Source: an uncultured Archangium sp. (GTDB taxonomy: Bacteria > Myxococcota > Myxococcia > Myxococcales > Myxococcaceae). From it: DNA of 64,000 nucleotides. A model generated the notes under the pieces. It was not told the origin of the DNA, made no database searches, and saw only the letters and a list, made by a program, of their open reading frames with translations. Positions 17,393 to 27,565 of the stretch are shown piece after piece (the first letter of the stretch is position 1; each line of letters begins with the position of its first letter). The stretch spans positions 114,741-178,740 of the forward strand of contig CAIVGN010000189.1 in the NCBI GenBank assembly GCA_903905455.1. The letters run 5' to 3'. A program made the position numbers and the translations under genes.

Positions 17393-19609
17393 ATGCCGGA
17401 CGGTACCCATTCGTCGTTTTGCCGTATCTGTGAAGCGCTCTGTGGTCTGCAGGTGACGGTCAAGGACAACCGCGTCACCCAGGTGCACCCCGACAAGGAA
17501 CACATCGCCACGCACGGTTTCTCGTGCCCCAAGGGCCTCAAGCAGGCCCAGATGTACGACTCGCCCGATCGCCTGAAGTACCCGATGAAGCGGGTGGGCA
17601 CGGAGTGGACGCGCATCTCGTGGGAGCAGGCGCTCGAGGAGATCGGCGCCAAGGTGAAGCAACTGCGCGGCGATCACGGCAACGACAGCGTCGCGCTCTA
17701 CGTGGGCACCGCGGCCGGCTTCGGCGTGCTGCACCCGGTCTTCGCCCAGGGCTTCCTCACCGCCGTGGGCAGCAAGTCGATGTACGCGTCGGCGACCCAG
17801 GACTGCTCGAACAAGTTCACCGTCGCCCGCCAGATGTACGGCTTCCCCTTCACCCAGCCCTTCCCCGATCTCGATCACACGAAGTGCCTGATCATCGTCG
17901 GCGCCAACCCGGTGATCTCCAAGTGGAGCTTCCTCCAGGTTCCCAACCCGGGCCGCAGCCTGCAGGAGCTCCGCGAGCGCGGCGCGAAGGTGATCGTCAT
18001 CGATCCCCGCAAGACCGAGACCGCGAAGCTCGCCGATCAGCACCTCTTCATCCGCCCCAACACCGACCCCTTCTTCTACCTCTCGTTCTTGAACGAGCTG
18101 GAGCGCCAGGGGGGCGTGCACCGGGAGCTGGCCGAGAAGCACTTCGAGGGCATCGACGAGGTGCTCGAGCTCGCCCGCGCCTGGACCCCGGAGCGCACCG
18201 CGCCGGTGACCCACATCCCCGCCGAGACCCTGCGCGCCCTCGTCACCACCTTCCGCACCGCGGACGGCGCCTCGCTCTACTCGTCGACCGGCGTGAACAT
18301 GGGCACCAACGGCTCCCTCGGCTTCTGGCTGCAGGAGTGCATCAACGCGCTCTCCGGCAACCTCGATCGCCGCGGCGGCACGCTCATCGGCAAGGGCGTG
18401 ATCGACTTCCCGGCCTTCGGGAAAAAGAACGGCGTGCTCGTGCGCGACGACATCTCGCGCATCGGCAAGTTCGCCTCGGTCAACGACGCGTTCCCCGGCG
18501 GCGTGCTCGCCGACGAGATCCTCACCCCCGGCGACAAGCAGGTGAAGGCGCTCTTCGTGACCGGCGGCAACCCGCTCATCACCATGGCCAACGCGGGCAA
18601 GCTCAAGAAGGCCTTCGGCGAGCTCGAGCTCCTCGTCACCCTCGACATCTACCGCAACGAGACCGGCTCGCTGGCGCACTACTGCCTGCCCACGACCTCG
18701 CCCCTCGAGCGGCCCGATCTCCCCTTCATCTTCCCGCTGATGCTCGGCCTGCAGCGCAAGCCCTACATGCAGGTCACCCGCGCGCTCGTCGAGCCCGAGC
18801 ACGAACAGCGCGACGAGGCCACCATCTACCTCCAGCTGTGCAAGGCCTCGGGCCTCAGCCTGTTCGGCAGCGGCATCGCCCAGAAGATGCTCGAGGGCAT
18901 GATGAACGTCAGCTCGCGCTTTCGCGAGCCCGGCAAGCAGCCCGGGCTCCCCCAGGAGGCGCTGCTCTCGGTGCTCCTGCGCCTGACCGGCCAGCCGGGC
19001 TTCGAGACGCTCCTCGAGCACTTCCCCCACGGCCAGGCCCGCGAGGCGAACGCCCCCGACGAGTTCATCGGGAAGCGGGTGCTCACCGAGTCGAAGAAGG
19101 TGCAGCTCGCCCCGAAGATGCTCCTGGAGCAGGCCCGGAAGCTCGACGCCGACTTCGAGAAGGAGCGCGGTGACCAGCAGCGCTTCAAGCTGATCGGCAA
19201 GCGCGCCGTGCAGACCCACAACTCGTGGACCCACAACATCGCCGAGTTCGTCCACGACCAGACGAACCACCTCTACATGCATCCCGACGACGCGAAGCGC
19301 GTGGGCCTCGAAGACGGCGGCATGGCCGACGTGCAGAGCGACACCGCCACCGTGCGCGTCCCCGTTCGTGTCGTCTCCGACCTGATGCCCGGCACCGTCG
19401 CCCTGCCCCACGGCTGGGGCCACCAGCACGCCACCGGCCTGTCCATCGCCAGCAAGACCCGCGGGGTGAACGTGAACCTGCTCGCCGCCAGCGGCCCCGA
19501 CGCCGTCGAGCGCGTCTCGGGCATGTCGCAGCTCACCGGCTACAACGTCGACGTGCGCCCCGCCGCCGGCCCCCAGGACCCCACGAGCTGGAGCGGCCTG
19601 CCCCAGTAA
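17393..19609 (+). CDS. Molybdopterin (bis-MGD) oxidoreductase, formate dehydrogenase/nitrate reductase superfamily
   Basis: 738 residues. An N-terminal [4Fe-4S] site is formed by C10, C13, C17 and C45 (C-x2-C-x3-C-x27-C). The large catalytic domains follow, with superfamily phrases such as IIVGANPVISKW, VIVIDPRKTETAKLADQHLFIRP written in shorter form (IDPRKTETA), LFVTGGNPL and a C-terminal molybdopterin-binding domain from about residue 600 (HNSWTHNI, HPDDAKRVGL). C138 (TQDCSN) sits where Mo-ligand Cys or Sec occurs in formate dehydrogenases, which would fit a Cys-ligated Mo. There is no Tat signal, so it is cytoplasmic. No electron-transfer subunit or cofactor gene is adjacent. The substrate is unknown. 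Confidence 0.85.
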   Translation: MPDGTHSSFCRICEALCGLQVTVKDNRVTQVHPDKEHIATHGFSCPKGLKQAQMYDSPDRLKYPMKRVGTEWTRISWEQALEEIGAKVKQLRGDHGNDSVALYVGTAAGFGVLHPVFAQGFLTAVGSKSMYASATQDCSNKFTVARQMYGFPFTQPFPDLDHTKCLIIVGANPVISKWSFLQVPNPGRSLQELRERGAKVIVIDPRKTETAKLADQHLFIRPNTDPFFYLSFLNELERQGGVHRELAEKHFEGIDEVLELARAWTPERTAPVTHIPAETLRALVTTFRTADGASLYSSTGVNMGTNGSLGFWLQECINALSGNLDRRGGTLIGKGVIDFPAFGKKNGVLVRDDISRIGKFASVNDAFPGGVLADEILTPGDKQVKALFVTGGNPLITMANAGKLKKAFGELELLVTLDIYRNETGSLAHYCLPTTSPLERPDLPFIFPLMLGLQRKPYMQVTRALVEPEHEQRDEATIYLQLCKASGLSLFGSGIAQKMLEGMMNVSSRFREPGKQPGLPQEALLSVLLRLTGQPGFETLLEHFPHGQAREANAPDEFIGKRVLTESKKVQLAPKMLLEQARKLDADFEKERGDQQRFKLIGKRAVQTHNSWTHNIAEFVHDQTNHLYMHPDDAKRVGLEDGGMADVQSDTATVRVPVRVVSDLMPGTVALPHGWGHQHATGLSIASKTRGVNVNLLAASGPDAVERVSGMSQLTGYNVDVRPAAGPQDPTSWSGLPQ

Positions 19610-19615
19610 CGGCCC

Positions 19616-20509
19616 ATGCAATTCGACCTCTTTCCGCCGCCGCCGCTCGACACCTCGGCCGACGCAGCGCTGGCGGCGAAGCGGCCCGAAGGCCTCTTCC
19701 TGGGCACCTCGAGCTGGACCTTCCGCGGCTGGGGCGGCCTCGTCTACCGCGGCAACCCCACCCAGGAGCACCTCGTGCAGCGCGGGCTCGAGGAGTACGC
19801 CCGGCACCCGCTGTTCAACACCGTGGCCATCGATCGCTCGTACTACGCGCCCCTGGGCGACGAAGAGCTCGCGGTCTACGCCCGGCAGCTCCCCGCGGGC
19901 TTTCGCTGCGTGATGAAGGTGTGGAACGAGGTGGTGGGCACCCTCGACCCGGAGCGATTCAAGAGCGCCGTGCTCGGCCCCGCGGAGCGCGCCTTCTCCG
20001 CGCACCTCGGGCCCCTGCTCTTTCAGTTCCGCCCCTTCGGTCAGCAGGAACTGCCCAGGCCCAACGAGTTCGCCTGGAAGCTCGACCGGTTCTTTTCCCG
20101 GCTGCCCACCGGGCCGCGCTACGCCGTCGAGCTGCGCAACGCCGAGCTGCTGACCCCGGGCTACTTCGCCGCCCTCGCCCGCCACCAGGTCGCCCACGTC
20201 TTCAACCACTGGGAGCGCATGCCCGCCCTGCGCGATCAGCTCGCCGACCCCGCGTCCCTGACCGCCGGTCACGTGGTCTGCCGGCTGCTGCTCCCCCGGG
20301 GCGTGGGCTACGAGCAGGCCAGAGAGGCCTTCGCTCCCTTCGCCCGGCTCCAGGCCGTCGATGACGACATGCGGACCGACGTGGTGGCGCTGTGGAAGGC
20401 CTGCCGCGCAGCGAACCGAAGCCTGTCGATCATCGTCAACAACAAGGCGGAGGGCTCGAGCCCCCTCACCGTGCGCGCGCTGCTGGAGCGGCTGACGTCA
20501 CTTCAGTGA
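19616..20509 (+). CDS. DUF72 (YecE-like) family protein
   Basis: 297 residues, TIM-barrel family DUF72. The conserved opening LGTSSWTFRGWGGLVY, the substrate-pocket phrases NTVAIDRSYYAPL and FRCVMKVWNEV, and the YAVELRN strand are present. The start ATG is 6 nt after the stop of the molybdopterin enzyme, so the two are probably co-transcribed. The family is widespread but its biochemical role is not established. The C-terminal 12 nt overlap the 3' end of the convergent gene. Confidence 0.85.
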   Translation: MQFDLFPPPPLDTSADAALAAKRPEGLFLGTSSWTFRGWGGLVYRGNPTQEHLVQRGLEEYARHPLFNTVAIDRSYYAPLGDEELAVYARQLPAGFRCVMKVWNEVVGTLDPERFKSAVLGPAERAFSAHLGPLLFQFRPFGQQELPRPNEFAWKLDRFFSRLPTGPRYAVELRNAELLTPGYFAALARHQVAHVFNHWERMPALRDQLADPASLTAGHVVCRLLLPRGVGYEQAREAFAPFARLQAVDDDMRTDVVALWKACRAANRSLSIIVNNKAEGSSPLTVRALLERLTSLQ

Positions 20510-21379
20510 AGAGCGGTGCTGCCGCGCGAAGGCCACGAGCTGCTCGAGCGTGGGCTCGCGCAGCGCGTCCATGTCCCACTGCAGCTTGCCCAGCGTGGCC
20601 CGGGCGTCGACGTCGAGCGCCGCCAGGGCCGCCCGCCGGGTCGCCACGTCCGCGGACCACTGGAACAGCGACAGCGCCTTGCCCAGCACCCGGGCGGCCT
20701 CGGTCGCGCCGCTGGCCTCGAGCGCTTCCTTCGCCTGCGGGGCGTCGCTGCCCTTGGCGCTGAAGAAGTAGCTGACCGGGCCCTCGTCGCTGATCTCCGC
20801 GAAGGCGTGAATGGCCAGCTGCAGCTGCCGCTCGGGGGCACTCAGCGGCGTCGACCGCGCGGCCCAGCGAATGTAGAGCGCGGGAAGGATCGCGTCCGAG
20901 GGCACGCCGTCGGCGAACACCTCGTCGAGCGAGAACTCCGGGGGAATCTCCACGGGCCGGAACGCGCAAAGGCCCGCGTTGGCGAAGTGGAACTCGGTGG
21001 GGCGCGCGGCCACCCACGCGGAGAGCTTCGAGAGCAGCGGCTCGCTCACCGCGTCGACCTGCTGCTCGAAGGCCTGCAGCGCGGCCGGGTGCCGGGTCGA
21101 GGCCACGACCACGCGAAAGGCGCGGGCCAGCGGCGCGAAGCCCAGCTCCAACAGCGCCTCGGGCACGAGCTCCGCACGCTCTGCCGAGCTGTTGCCGAAG
21201 TACTGCGCGAGGCCACCGTTGGCGATCTCCTCGCACAGCTCGAACACCAGCCACAGCACCTGCTCGGGGCGGGTCATGCCTTCCAGCCCGACCAGCGCGT
21301 GCTTCGAGAGGAGCCGGCGAAAGAGCATGCCCGGTACGTCCAGGTGATGCGGCCACGCGATCAGGTCAGGCACGTCCAT
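20498..21379 (-). CDS. Protein with two DUF4375 (DMP19-like) repeats
   Basis: 293 residues, soluble and mostly alpha-helical. Residues ~40-95 (EEIANGGLAQYFGNSSAE...) match the DUF4375 pattern in which an E-x-x-N/D-G-G motif precedes a Y-F-x-N-S-S phrase. A second, more diverged copy appears at about residues 195-245 (AEISDEGPVSYFFSAKGSD). The tandem arrangement suggests an internal duplication. Start ATG at 21379, no clear Shine-Dalgarno. Family members are uncharacterised, so function is unknown. Confidence 0.6.
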   Translation of the reverse strand: MDVPDLIAWPHHLDVPGMLFRRLLSKHALVGLEGMTRPEQVLWLVFELCEEIANGGLAQYFGNSSAERAELVPEALLELGFAPLARAFRVVVASTRHPAALQAFEQQVDAVSEPLLSKLSAWVAARPTEFHFANAGLCAFRPVEIPPEFSLDEVFADGVPSDAILPALYIRWAARSTPLSAPERQLQLAIHAFAEISDEGPVSYFFSAKGSDAPQAKEALEASGATEAARVLGKALSLFQWSADVATRRAALAALDVDARATLGKLQWDMDALREPTLEQLVAFARQHRSSLK

Positions 21380-21397
21380 CGGGAGCAGAGCTTGGCC

Positions 21398-23155
21398 TCA
21401 GGAGCGCCACCGGTTCCACCAGGATTTACGATGACCGTCGATCTCCGAGGGGGCCACCAGCTCCTCTTCGACCGCCTTGAGCTCGATCGCCACCCGCGCC
21501 ATGGAGGCCGGACGTCCCGACAGCTCCCGGCACAGGCCCATGTCCACCAGCCGCTGCAGCCGGGGCGGAAGAAGCTCTCCCAGGAAGCTCGCCGGGCCCA
21601 CGGCCTGGGCGGGGCGCGACAGCCGGCTCATCACCACCTGGGACAGGTCGCCCCCGAAGGGGAAGCGGCGCGTGAGCAGCACGTACATCACCATCGACAG
21701 CGCGTAGATGTCGGCCCGGGCGTCGACCTCGTGCCCCAGCACCTGCTCGGGCGCCATCCACAGCGGGGTGCCCACCACCTGGCCGACCTGCGTGCGGTAG
21801 GCCGCCTTCATGTCCAGCCCGCGCACCCGGGCCACGCCGAAGTCGAGCACCATCAGCTGCTCCAGGCCCTCGTCGTCGCGCTCGACCACCAGGTTGTCGG
21901 GCTTCACGTCGCGGTGAATGACGCCCACCTGGTGCGCCGCGGCCAGGGCCTCCGCCGCCTGCCGCATCAGCCGCACCACCCGCACCAACTCGATGGGCGC
22001 CACGCGCGCCAGCGCCTTGAGCGTCTGGCCCCCGAGCAACTCCATCACGAAGAAGAGGTGCTCGCCCTCCCGCACCAGGTCCTCCACCGCGATGATGTGC
22101 GGGTGCTTCACGCGGTTGACCGCCTGGGCCTCGGCCACGAAGCGCTGCACCTGCGACTCCACCTTCGCCAGCTCGGGCCGCAGCACCTTGAGCGCGACCC
22201 GCCGGTTGATCGACAGGTGCGTGGCCTCGAAGACCCGCCCCATGCCGCCCTCGCCCAGCAGCCGCTCGATGCGGTAGCGGCCCAGCACGTCACCCGCCTG
22301 CAGCCCCCGCGGCGCCGGAGGCTCGGCGAGGTCGCGCAGCTCGATCTCGATGGCCGGCGTCTCCAGCGGCTTGAGCCCGCGCAGCGCCTCGCGCAGGTCG
22401 GCCAGGGACTTGAACCGGTCGCCGGGGCGCTTGGCGAGGCACCGGGTCAGCAGCGGCGCCCACTCCTCGAGGCCCGGCTCCAGCGGCGGCAACGGAGCGT
22501 GGAGGTGCAGCGCGCGCGTCTCCGTCACCCCGCGGCCCGAGAACGGCGGCACGCCGGTGAGCAGCTCGTGCAGCAGCACGCCCATGCCGTACACGTCGCA
22601 GGCGGTGGTCGCGCGACGCCCGGCGCAGCGCTCCGGCGACAGGTACTCGGGCTCCACCAGCACCTGGCCGATGGGCATGCTCTTGGTCCCGCGAAAGAGC
22701 AGCAGCGCGGTGTCCAGCAGCCGCACGTCGGGGCGCTGGAGATCGCCGTCGAGGAAGAGGTTCTTCGGCGCCAGGTGCCCATGCACCACCCCGACCGCGT
22801 GGAGAAACTCCACCGCGTCGCAGATGCGTACTCCCCAGCGGATCGCCTCGGCGCTCGACAGCGGCCCCTGCTCGCGCAGGTGATCGACGGCGGTGCGCCC
22901 GCTCACCGGCCCGGTGACGAGCACGAAGCGGCCGTCAGGCTCGAGGCGCGTGTGCTCCACCGTCAACAGCGCGGGGTGCTTGTGCTGCGTGGCGGTGACC
23001 CGCGTGGTGTCCAGAAAGCGCCCGTACATCTCCGGATCGGAGACGACTTCGGGGTGGCTGACTTGAACGAGAACGTTCCCCGCAGAGCTGTCTGCGAGGA
23101 ACGCATCTACGGCCGAACCGACTGCAATTTTACGGAGGAGGTGAAGCTCTTTCAT
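21398..23155 (-). CDS. Tandem pseudokinase-Ser/Thr protein kinase
   Basis: 585 residues with two Hanks-type kinase folds. The C-terminal domain (from ~291) looks active: G-loop GEGGMGRV (301-308), VALK lysine (K323), HRDVKPDN catalytic loop (414-421), DFG (438-440) and APE (468-470). The N-terminal domain (1-262) keeps the overall kinase architecture (CDVYGMGVLLHELLTG, SPE) but has lost catalysis: HRD is HGH (125-127), DFG is LDT and the nucleotide lysine is not evident. No transmembrane segment follows, so it is cytosolic. The pseudokinase probably regulates the kinase. It lies directly downstream of dnaK but with its own ATG at 23155. Confidence 0.85.
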   Translation of the reverse strand: MKELHLLRKIAVGSAVDAFLADSSAGNVLVQVSHPEVVSDPEMYGRFLDTTRVTATQHKHPALLTVEHTRLEPDGRFVLVTGPVSGRTAVDHLREQGPLSSAEAIRWGVRICDAVEFLHAVGVVHGHLAPKNLFLDGDLQRPDVRLLDTALLLFRGTKSMPIGQVLVEPEYLSPERCAGRRATTACDVYGMGVLLHELLTGVPPFSGRGVTETRALHLHAPLPPLEPGLEEWAPLLTRCLAKRPGDRFKSLADLREALRGLKPLETPAIEIELRDLAEPPAPRGLQAGDVLGRYRIERLLGEGGMGRVFEATHLSINRRVALKVLRPELAKVESQVQRFVAEAQAVNRVKHPHIIAVEDLVREGEHLFFVMELLGGQTLKALARVAPIELVRVVRLMRQAAEALAAAHQVGVIHRDVKPDNLVVERDDEGLEQLMVLDFGVARVRGLDMKAAYRTQVGQVVGTPLWMAPEQVLGHEVDARADIYALSMVMYVLLTRRFPFGGDLSQVVMSRLSRPAQAVGPASFLGELLPPRLQRLVDMGLCRELSGRPASMARVAIELKAVEEELVAPSEIDGHRKSWWNRWRS

Positions 23156-23200
23156 GGCAGCAGGACTGTAGAACTACAGCCCCACGCGCATTCAAGGGCC

Positions 23201-23232
23201 GGTGTGGGCGGCCGTCAGCGCACGCCCACACC
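23201..23232 (-). terminator. Hairpin after dnaK, possible terminator
   Basis: A 10-bp perfect stem (23223-23232 with 23201-23210) starts 9 nt after the dnaK stop codon. No good U-run follows, so it may act as an RNA-stabilising hairpin or a weak terminator before the kinase gene. Confidence 0.4.
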
Positions 23233-23241
23233 GACGGTTCA

Positions 23242-25158
<1,917 letters not shown>

Positions 25159-25217
25159 TGCGTGCTCTCCTAAGGAGTTGATTTCGCGGCACTATTTGTT
25201 TGGCCGCTGACTTGCCC

Positions 25218-25245
25218 AAGCTAACCAGCGACCTCCACACGTCAA
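25218..25245 (-). promoter_or_regulatory. Candidate sigma-70-type promoter of dnaK
   Basis: Minus strand -35 TTGACG (25240-25245) and -10 TAGCTT (25218-25223) with 16-nt spacing lie in the 240-bp divergent region between dnaK and the diacylglycerol-kinase-like gene. No heat-shock sigma-32 sequence or CIRCE repeat is visible. Confidence 0.4.
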
Positions 25246-25398
25246 CCCACGTGAATCACACGTCGGTGCGAACCGCCGTTCGCAGCAACCGCCACCGGCC
25301 GGTAGCAACAGGCTCCGGCGCCGCGATCGTTTCCCAGTTGTTTCAATCGGTTGACGCGACGAGTCAATTGGCAAGGTTAGTGCTTCGAGGGCCGAAGC

Positions 25399-26481
25399 AT
25401 GTGGGTCCAACCATTCCGCGCTGACGTCGAGCAGGTCCCTCCCCGCCTCGAGGTGGATCACCGGGTCGCGGTGCTGCTCAACGCCAACGCGCGCAAGGTG
25501 ACGAGCAAGGTGCTGCGCTCGCTCTCGCACGTGGTGCCCGAGGGGGACCTCTTCCTCTCGCGCTCCGAGCTCGACGCGCGGCGCATTGCCCAGCAGGTCG
25601 TCGATCGCGGGTACCACACGGTCTTCATGGGCGGGGGCGACGGCACCCTGACCTGCTTCGTCAACGAGATCCTCGGCCAGGTCGCCCTGCGCCGGCAGCA
25701 CCACCCCACCCCGACCCCGCGCTTCGGCGTGCTCAAGCTGGGCACCGGCAACTCGGTGGCCTCGCTGGTGAAGGCCTCTTCCACGCGCGCCGACGGCTTC
25801 ATCGACGACGTGCTGCGCGCCCGGGCCGGTGAAGTGCCCGGTTACCGCACCATCGACCTGCTCCTCATCGACGGCAAGCGGGCCCCCTTCGCGGGCCTCG
25901 GCATGGATGGGAAGCTGCTCAACGACTACAACTGGGTGAAGCAGAACTTCGGCCAGGGCGCGCTGGCCAAGCTGCTCTCGGGCCCCGGCGGGTACTTCAC
26001 CTCGGTCGCCTTCAAGACGGTGCCGTACTACCTGACCAACTCCAACTCGGTCGACTGCGAGGTCACCAACGGGCCCTCCGTCGCCTACCGCATGGGCGCC
26101 GACGGCAAGCCCAGCGAGATCTACGAGCCGGGCGCCACGCTCTACAAGGGTCCGCTGATCATGGCCGCCGCGGGCACGGTGCCGTTCTACGGCTTCGAGC
26201 TGAAGATGTTCCCGTTCGCGGGCCAGCGGCGCGGCATGATGAACCTGCGCCTGGGCTCGCTGCCGACCACCGCGATCCTCGCGAACCTGCCGAAGCTCTG
26301 GTCAGGCACCTGGTTCCCCGAGGGGCTGCGCGACTACCTGGTGAAAGACGCCACCATCCGCTTCTCGCGCGAGATGCCGTTCCAGATCGCCGGCGACGCC
26401 GAGGGCTACCGCAGCGAGGTGCACTTCCAGGTGGCGCCCGAGCCGATCGACGTCGTCGACTTCACCGGCGCCGTGCACTGA
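25399..26481 (+). CDS. Diacylglycerol/lipid kinase catalytic-domain protein
   Basis: 360 residues. The DAGK catalytic signature is clear: VAVLLNANA near the start, the glycine loop FMGGGDGTL (about residues 75-83), and FGVLKLGTGNSVA. These bind ATP and the phosphate donor in lipid kinases of the diacylglycerol/sphingosine kinase superfamily. The C-terminal half holds the beta-sandwich typical of the family, including AGDAEGYRSEVHF. A GAGG lies 9 nt before the ATG. It is divergent from dnaK. The lipid substrate is unknown. Confidence 0.85.
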   Translation: MWVQPFRADVEQVPPRLEVDHRVAVLLNANARKVTSKVLRSLSHVVPEGDLFLSRSELDARRIAQQVVDRGYHTVFMGGGDGTLTCFVNEILGQVALRRQHHPTPTPRFGVLKLGTGNSVASLVKASSTRADGFIDDVLRARAGEVPGYRTIDLLLIDGKRAPFAGLGMDGKLLNDYNWVKQNFGQGALAKLLSGPGGYFTSVAFKTVPYYLTNSNSVDCEVTNGPSVAYRMGADGKPSEIYEPGATLYKGPLIMAAAGTVPFYGFELKMFPFAGQRRGMMNLRLGSLPTTAILANLPKLWSGTWFPEGLRDYLVKDATIRFSREMPFQIAGDAEGYRSEVHFQVAPEPIDVVDFTGAVH

Positions 26482-26495
26482 GCTGACGGCGGACT

Positions 26496-27251
26496 TCAGC
26501 CTCCGTCGCGAGACGGGGGCGGCTTCTCACCCGGCTCCTTGCGGCGGGCGACCATGAACGCGATGGTCACGCCCGACTTGCCGGCGTGCGCGCGGTGCAG
26601 GGCGATCTCTTCCTTCAAGGCCTTCGCGCCGTCTTCGTTCTTGTCGGTGGTGCGGCCCAGCACGCCTTCGAGCTCGCGGTAGTACTCGTCGAGTTCAAGG
26701 TCGCCCAGGGTCTCGATGAGCTCGGGCTCGTAGCCCTCGACCTCGATGGCCATCAGCGTCTGGCGCGGGTTGAGCAGCGGGCTCCCCAGGCGGGTCTGCC
26801 AGGCCGCCAGCGCGGCGTCGACCGGGTTCCGGCCCACCTTCACCATGGCGGTGATGCCCAGGCGGCCATTGACCGCGAGCGAGGGGCGCCAGAGCTTCGC
26901 CACCTTCGCGGGCACGCCCATCACCCGGCCGAAGGAGAAGATGCCGTCGAAGGCGCGCTCGGCGAACTTGATGCTCGAGGTGCCGCCGTGCTGCACGGCC
27001 ACTTTTTCGCCCACGCCCACCACCCGCGCCCGCTCCTTGAGCGCATCGGCCAGCCGCTGATCAGGCTCGACCACGGTGAGGTGACACGACAGGGCCTTGG
27101 CAATGGCCAGCGCGCCGAGGCTGCCGTGGAGCTCGAGGAGGCTCGCGCCGTCGTCCCAATGCCCCATTTGCGCGAAACGGCGGAGCAGCGACTCAGACTG
27201 AAAGAGCCGACGCGCTTCTGGCGGTACGTACAGCGGGAAGGGGTCAGCCAT
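26496..27251 (-). CDS. Methyltransferase-fold (class I SAM-like) protein, degenerate
   Basis: 251 residues. The N-terminal two thirds read like a Rossmann methyltransferase: ASLLELHGSLGALAIAKAL in place of motif I (usually D-x-G-x-G-x-G), then LTVVEPDQRLADAL (motif II acidic residue) and FDGIFSFGRVMGVP in the position of motif IV. The glycine motif is partly lost (LHGSLGAL), so SAM binding is doubtful. The tail is basic and Pro-rich (KEPGEKPPPSRDGG). It sits convergent to the lipid-kinase gene. Activity is unassigned. Confidence 0.55.
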   Translation of the reverse strand: MADPFPLYVPPEARRLFQSESLLRRFAQMGHWDDGASLLELHGSLGALAIAKALSCHLTVVEPDQRLADALKERARVVGVGEKVAVQHGGTSSIKFAERAFDGIFSFGRVMGVPAKVAKLWRPSLAVNGRLGITAMVKVGRNPVDAALAAWQTRLGSPLLNPRQTLMAIEVEGYEPELIETLGDLELDEYYRELEGVLGRTTDKNEDGAKALKEEIALHRAHAGKSGVTIAFMVARRKEPGEKPPPSRDGG

Positions 27252-27287
27252 GGTCTCGATGGGCCCCTTACACAGGGCCTGTAAGCC

Positions 27288-27563
27288 TCACAAGTAGTAG
27301 ACGATGCGCTTGTCGACGTGGATGTCGGCGTAGATGGCCTGGCGCTGCTCTTCGGACAGCAGGTACACCGACACGGTCAGCGACGTGTAGTGGCCCTGCT
27401 TCGAGACGTTCTCCGCGATCGAGTCGCGGCTGACCTCACTGCCCATGAGCCGGCTGAACTTCATGCGGATGTGCTCCGCGAAGCCGTGCTCCAGCTTGCC
27501 GATCACCTTGAAGGCGTAGACGGTGGGGTACTCGATCAGCGGCTTCTTGGGTTCGTCGCTCAT
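27288..27563 (-). CDS. DUF493 (YbeD-like) family protein
   Basis: 91 residues. The ferredoxin-like ACT-type alpha/beta fold of DUF493 is recognisable: IEYPTVYAFKVIGK, then SVSKQGHYTSLTV-type phrases (SKQGHYTSLTVSVYL). ATG at 27563 is chosen; an in-frame GTG at 27569 overlaps the stop of the upstream PhoH-like gene (GTGA) and is an equally possible start. It would be co-transcribed with that gene. YbeD-family members are small cytoplasmic proteins with suspected regulatory roles; function not established. Confidence 0.75.
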   Translation of the reverse strand: MSDEPKKPLIEYPTVYAFKVIGKLEHGFAEHIRMKFSRLMGSEVSRDSIAENVSKQGHYTSLTVSVYLLSEEQRQAIYADIHVDKRIVYYL

Positions 27564-27565
27564 GG

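Noticed and set aside
17300..20272. A 990-codon minus-strand frame opposite the molybdopterin oxidoreductase
   Set aside because: Composition is Gly/Arg/Leu/Glu low complexity without motifs; the plus-strand enzyme has all its cofactor signatures.
25159..25398. A CIRCE element or sigma-32 promoter for dnaK
   Set aside because: No TTAGCACTC inverted repeat and no heat-shock consensus found in the divergent region.
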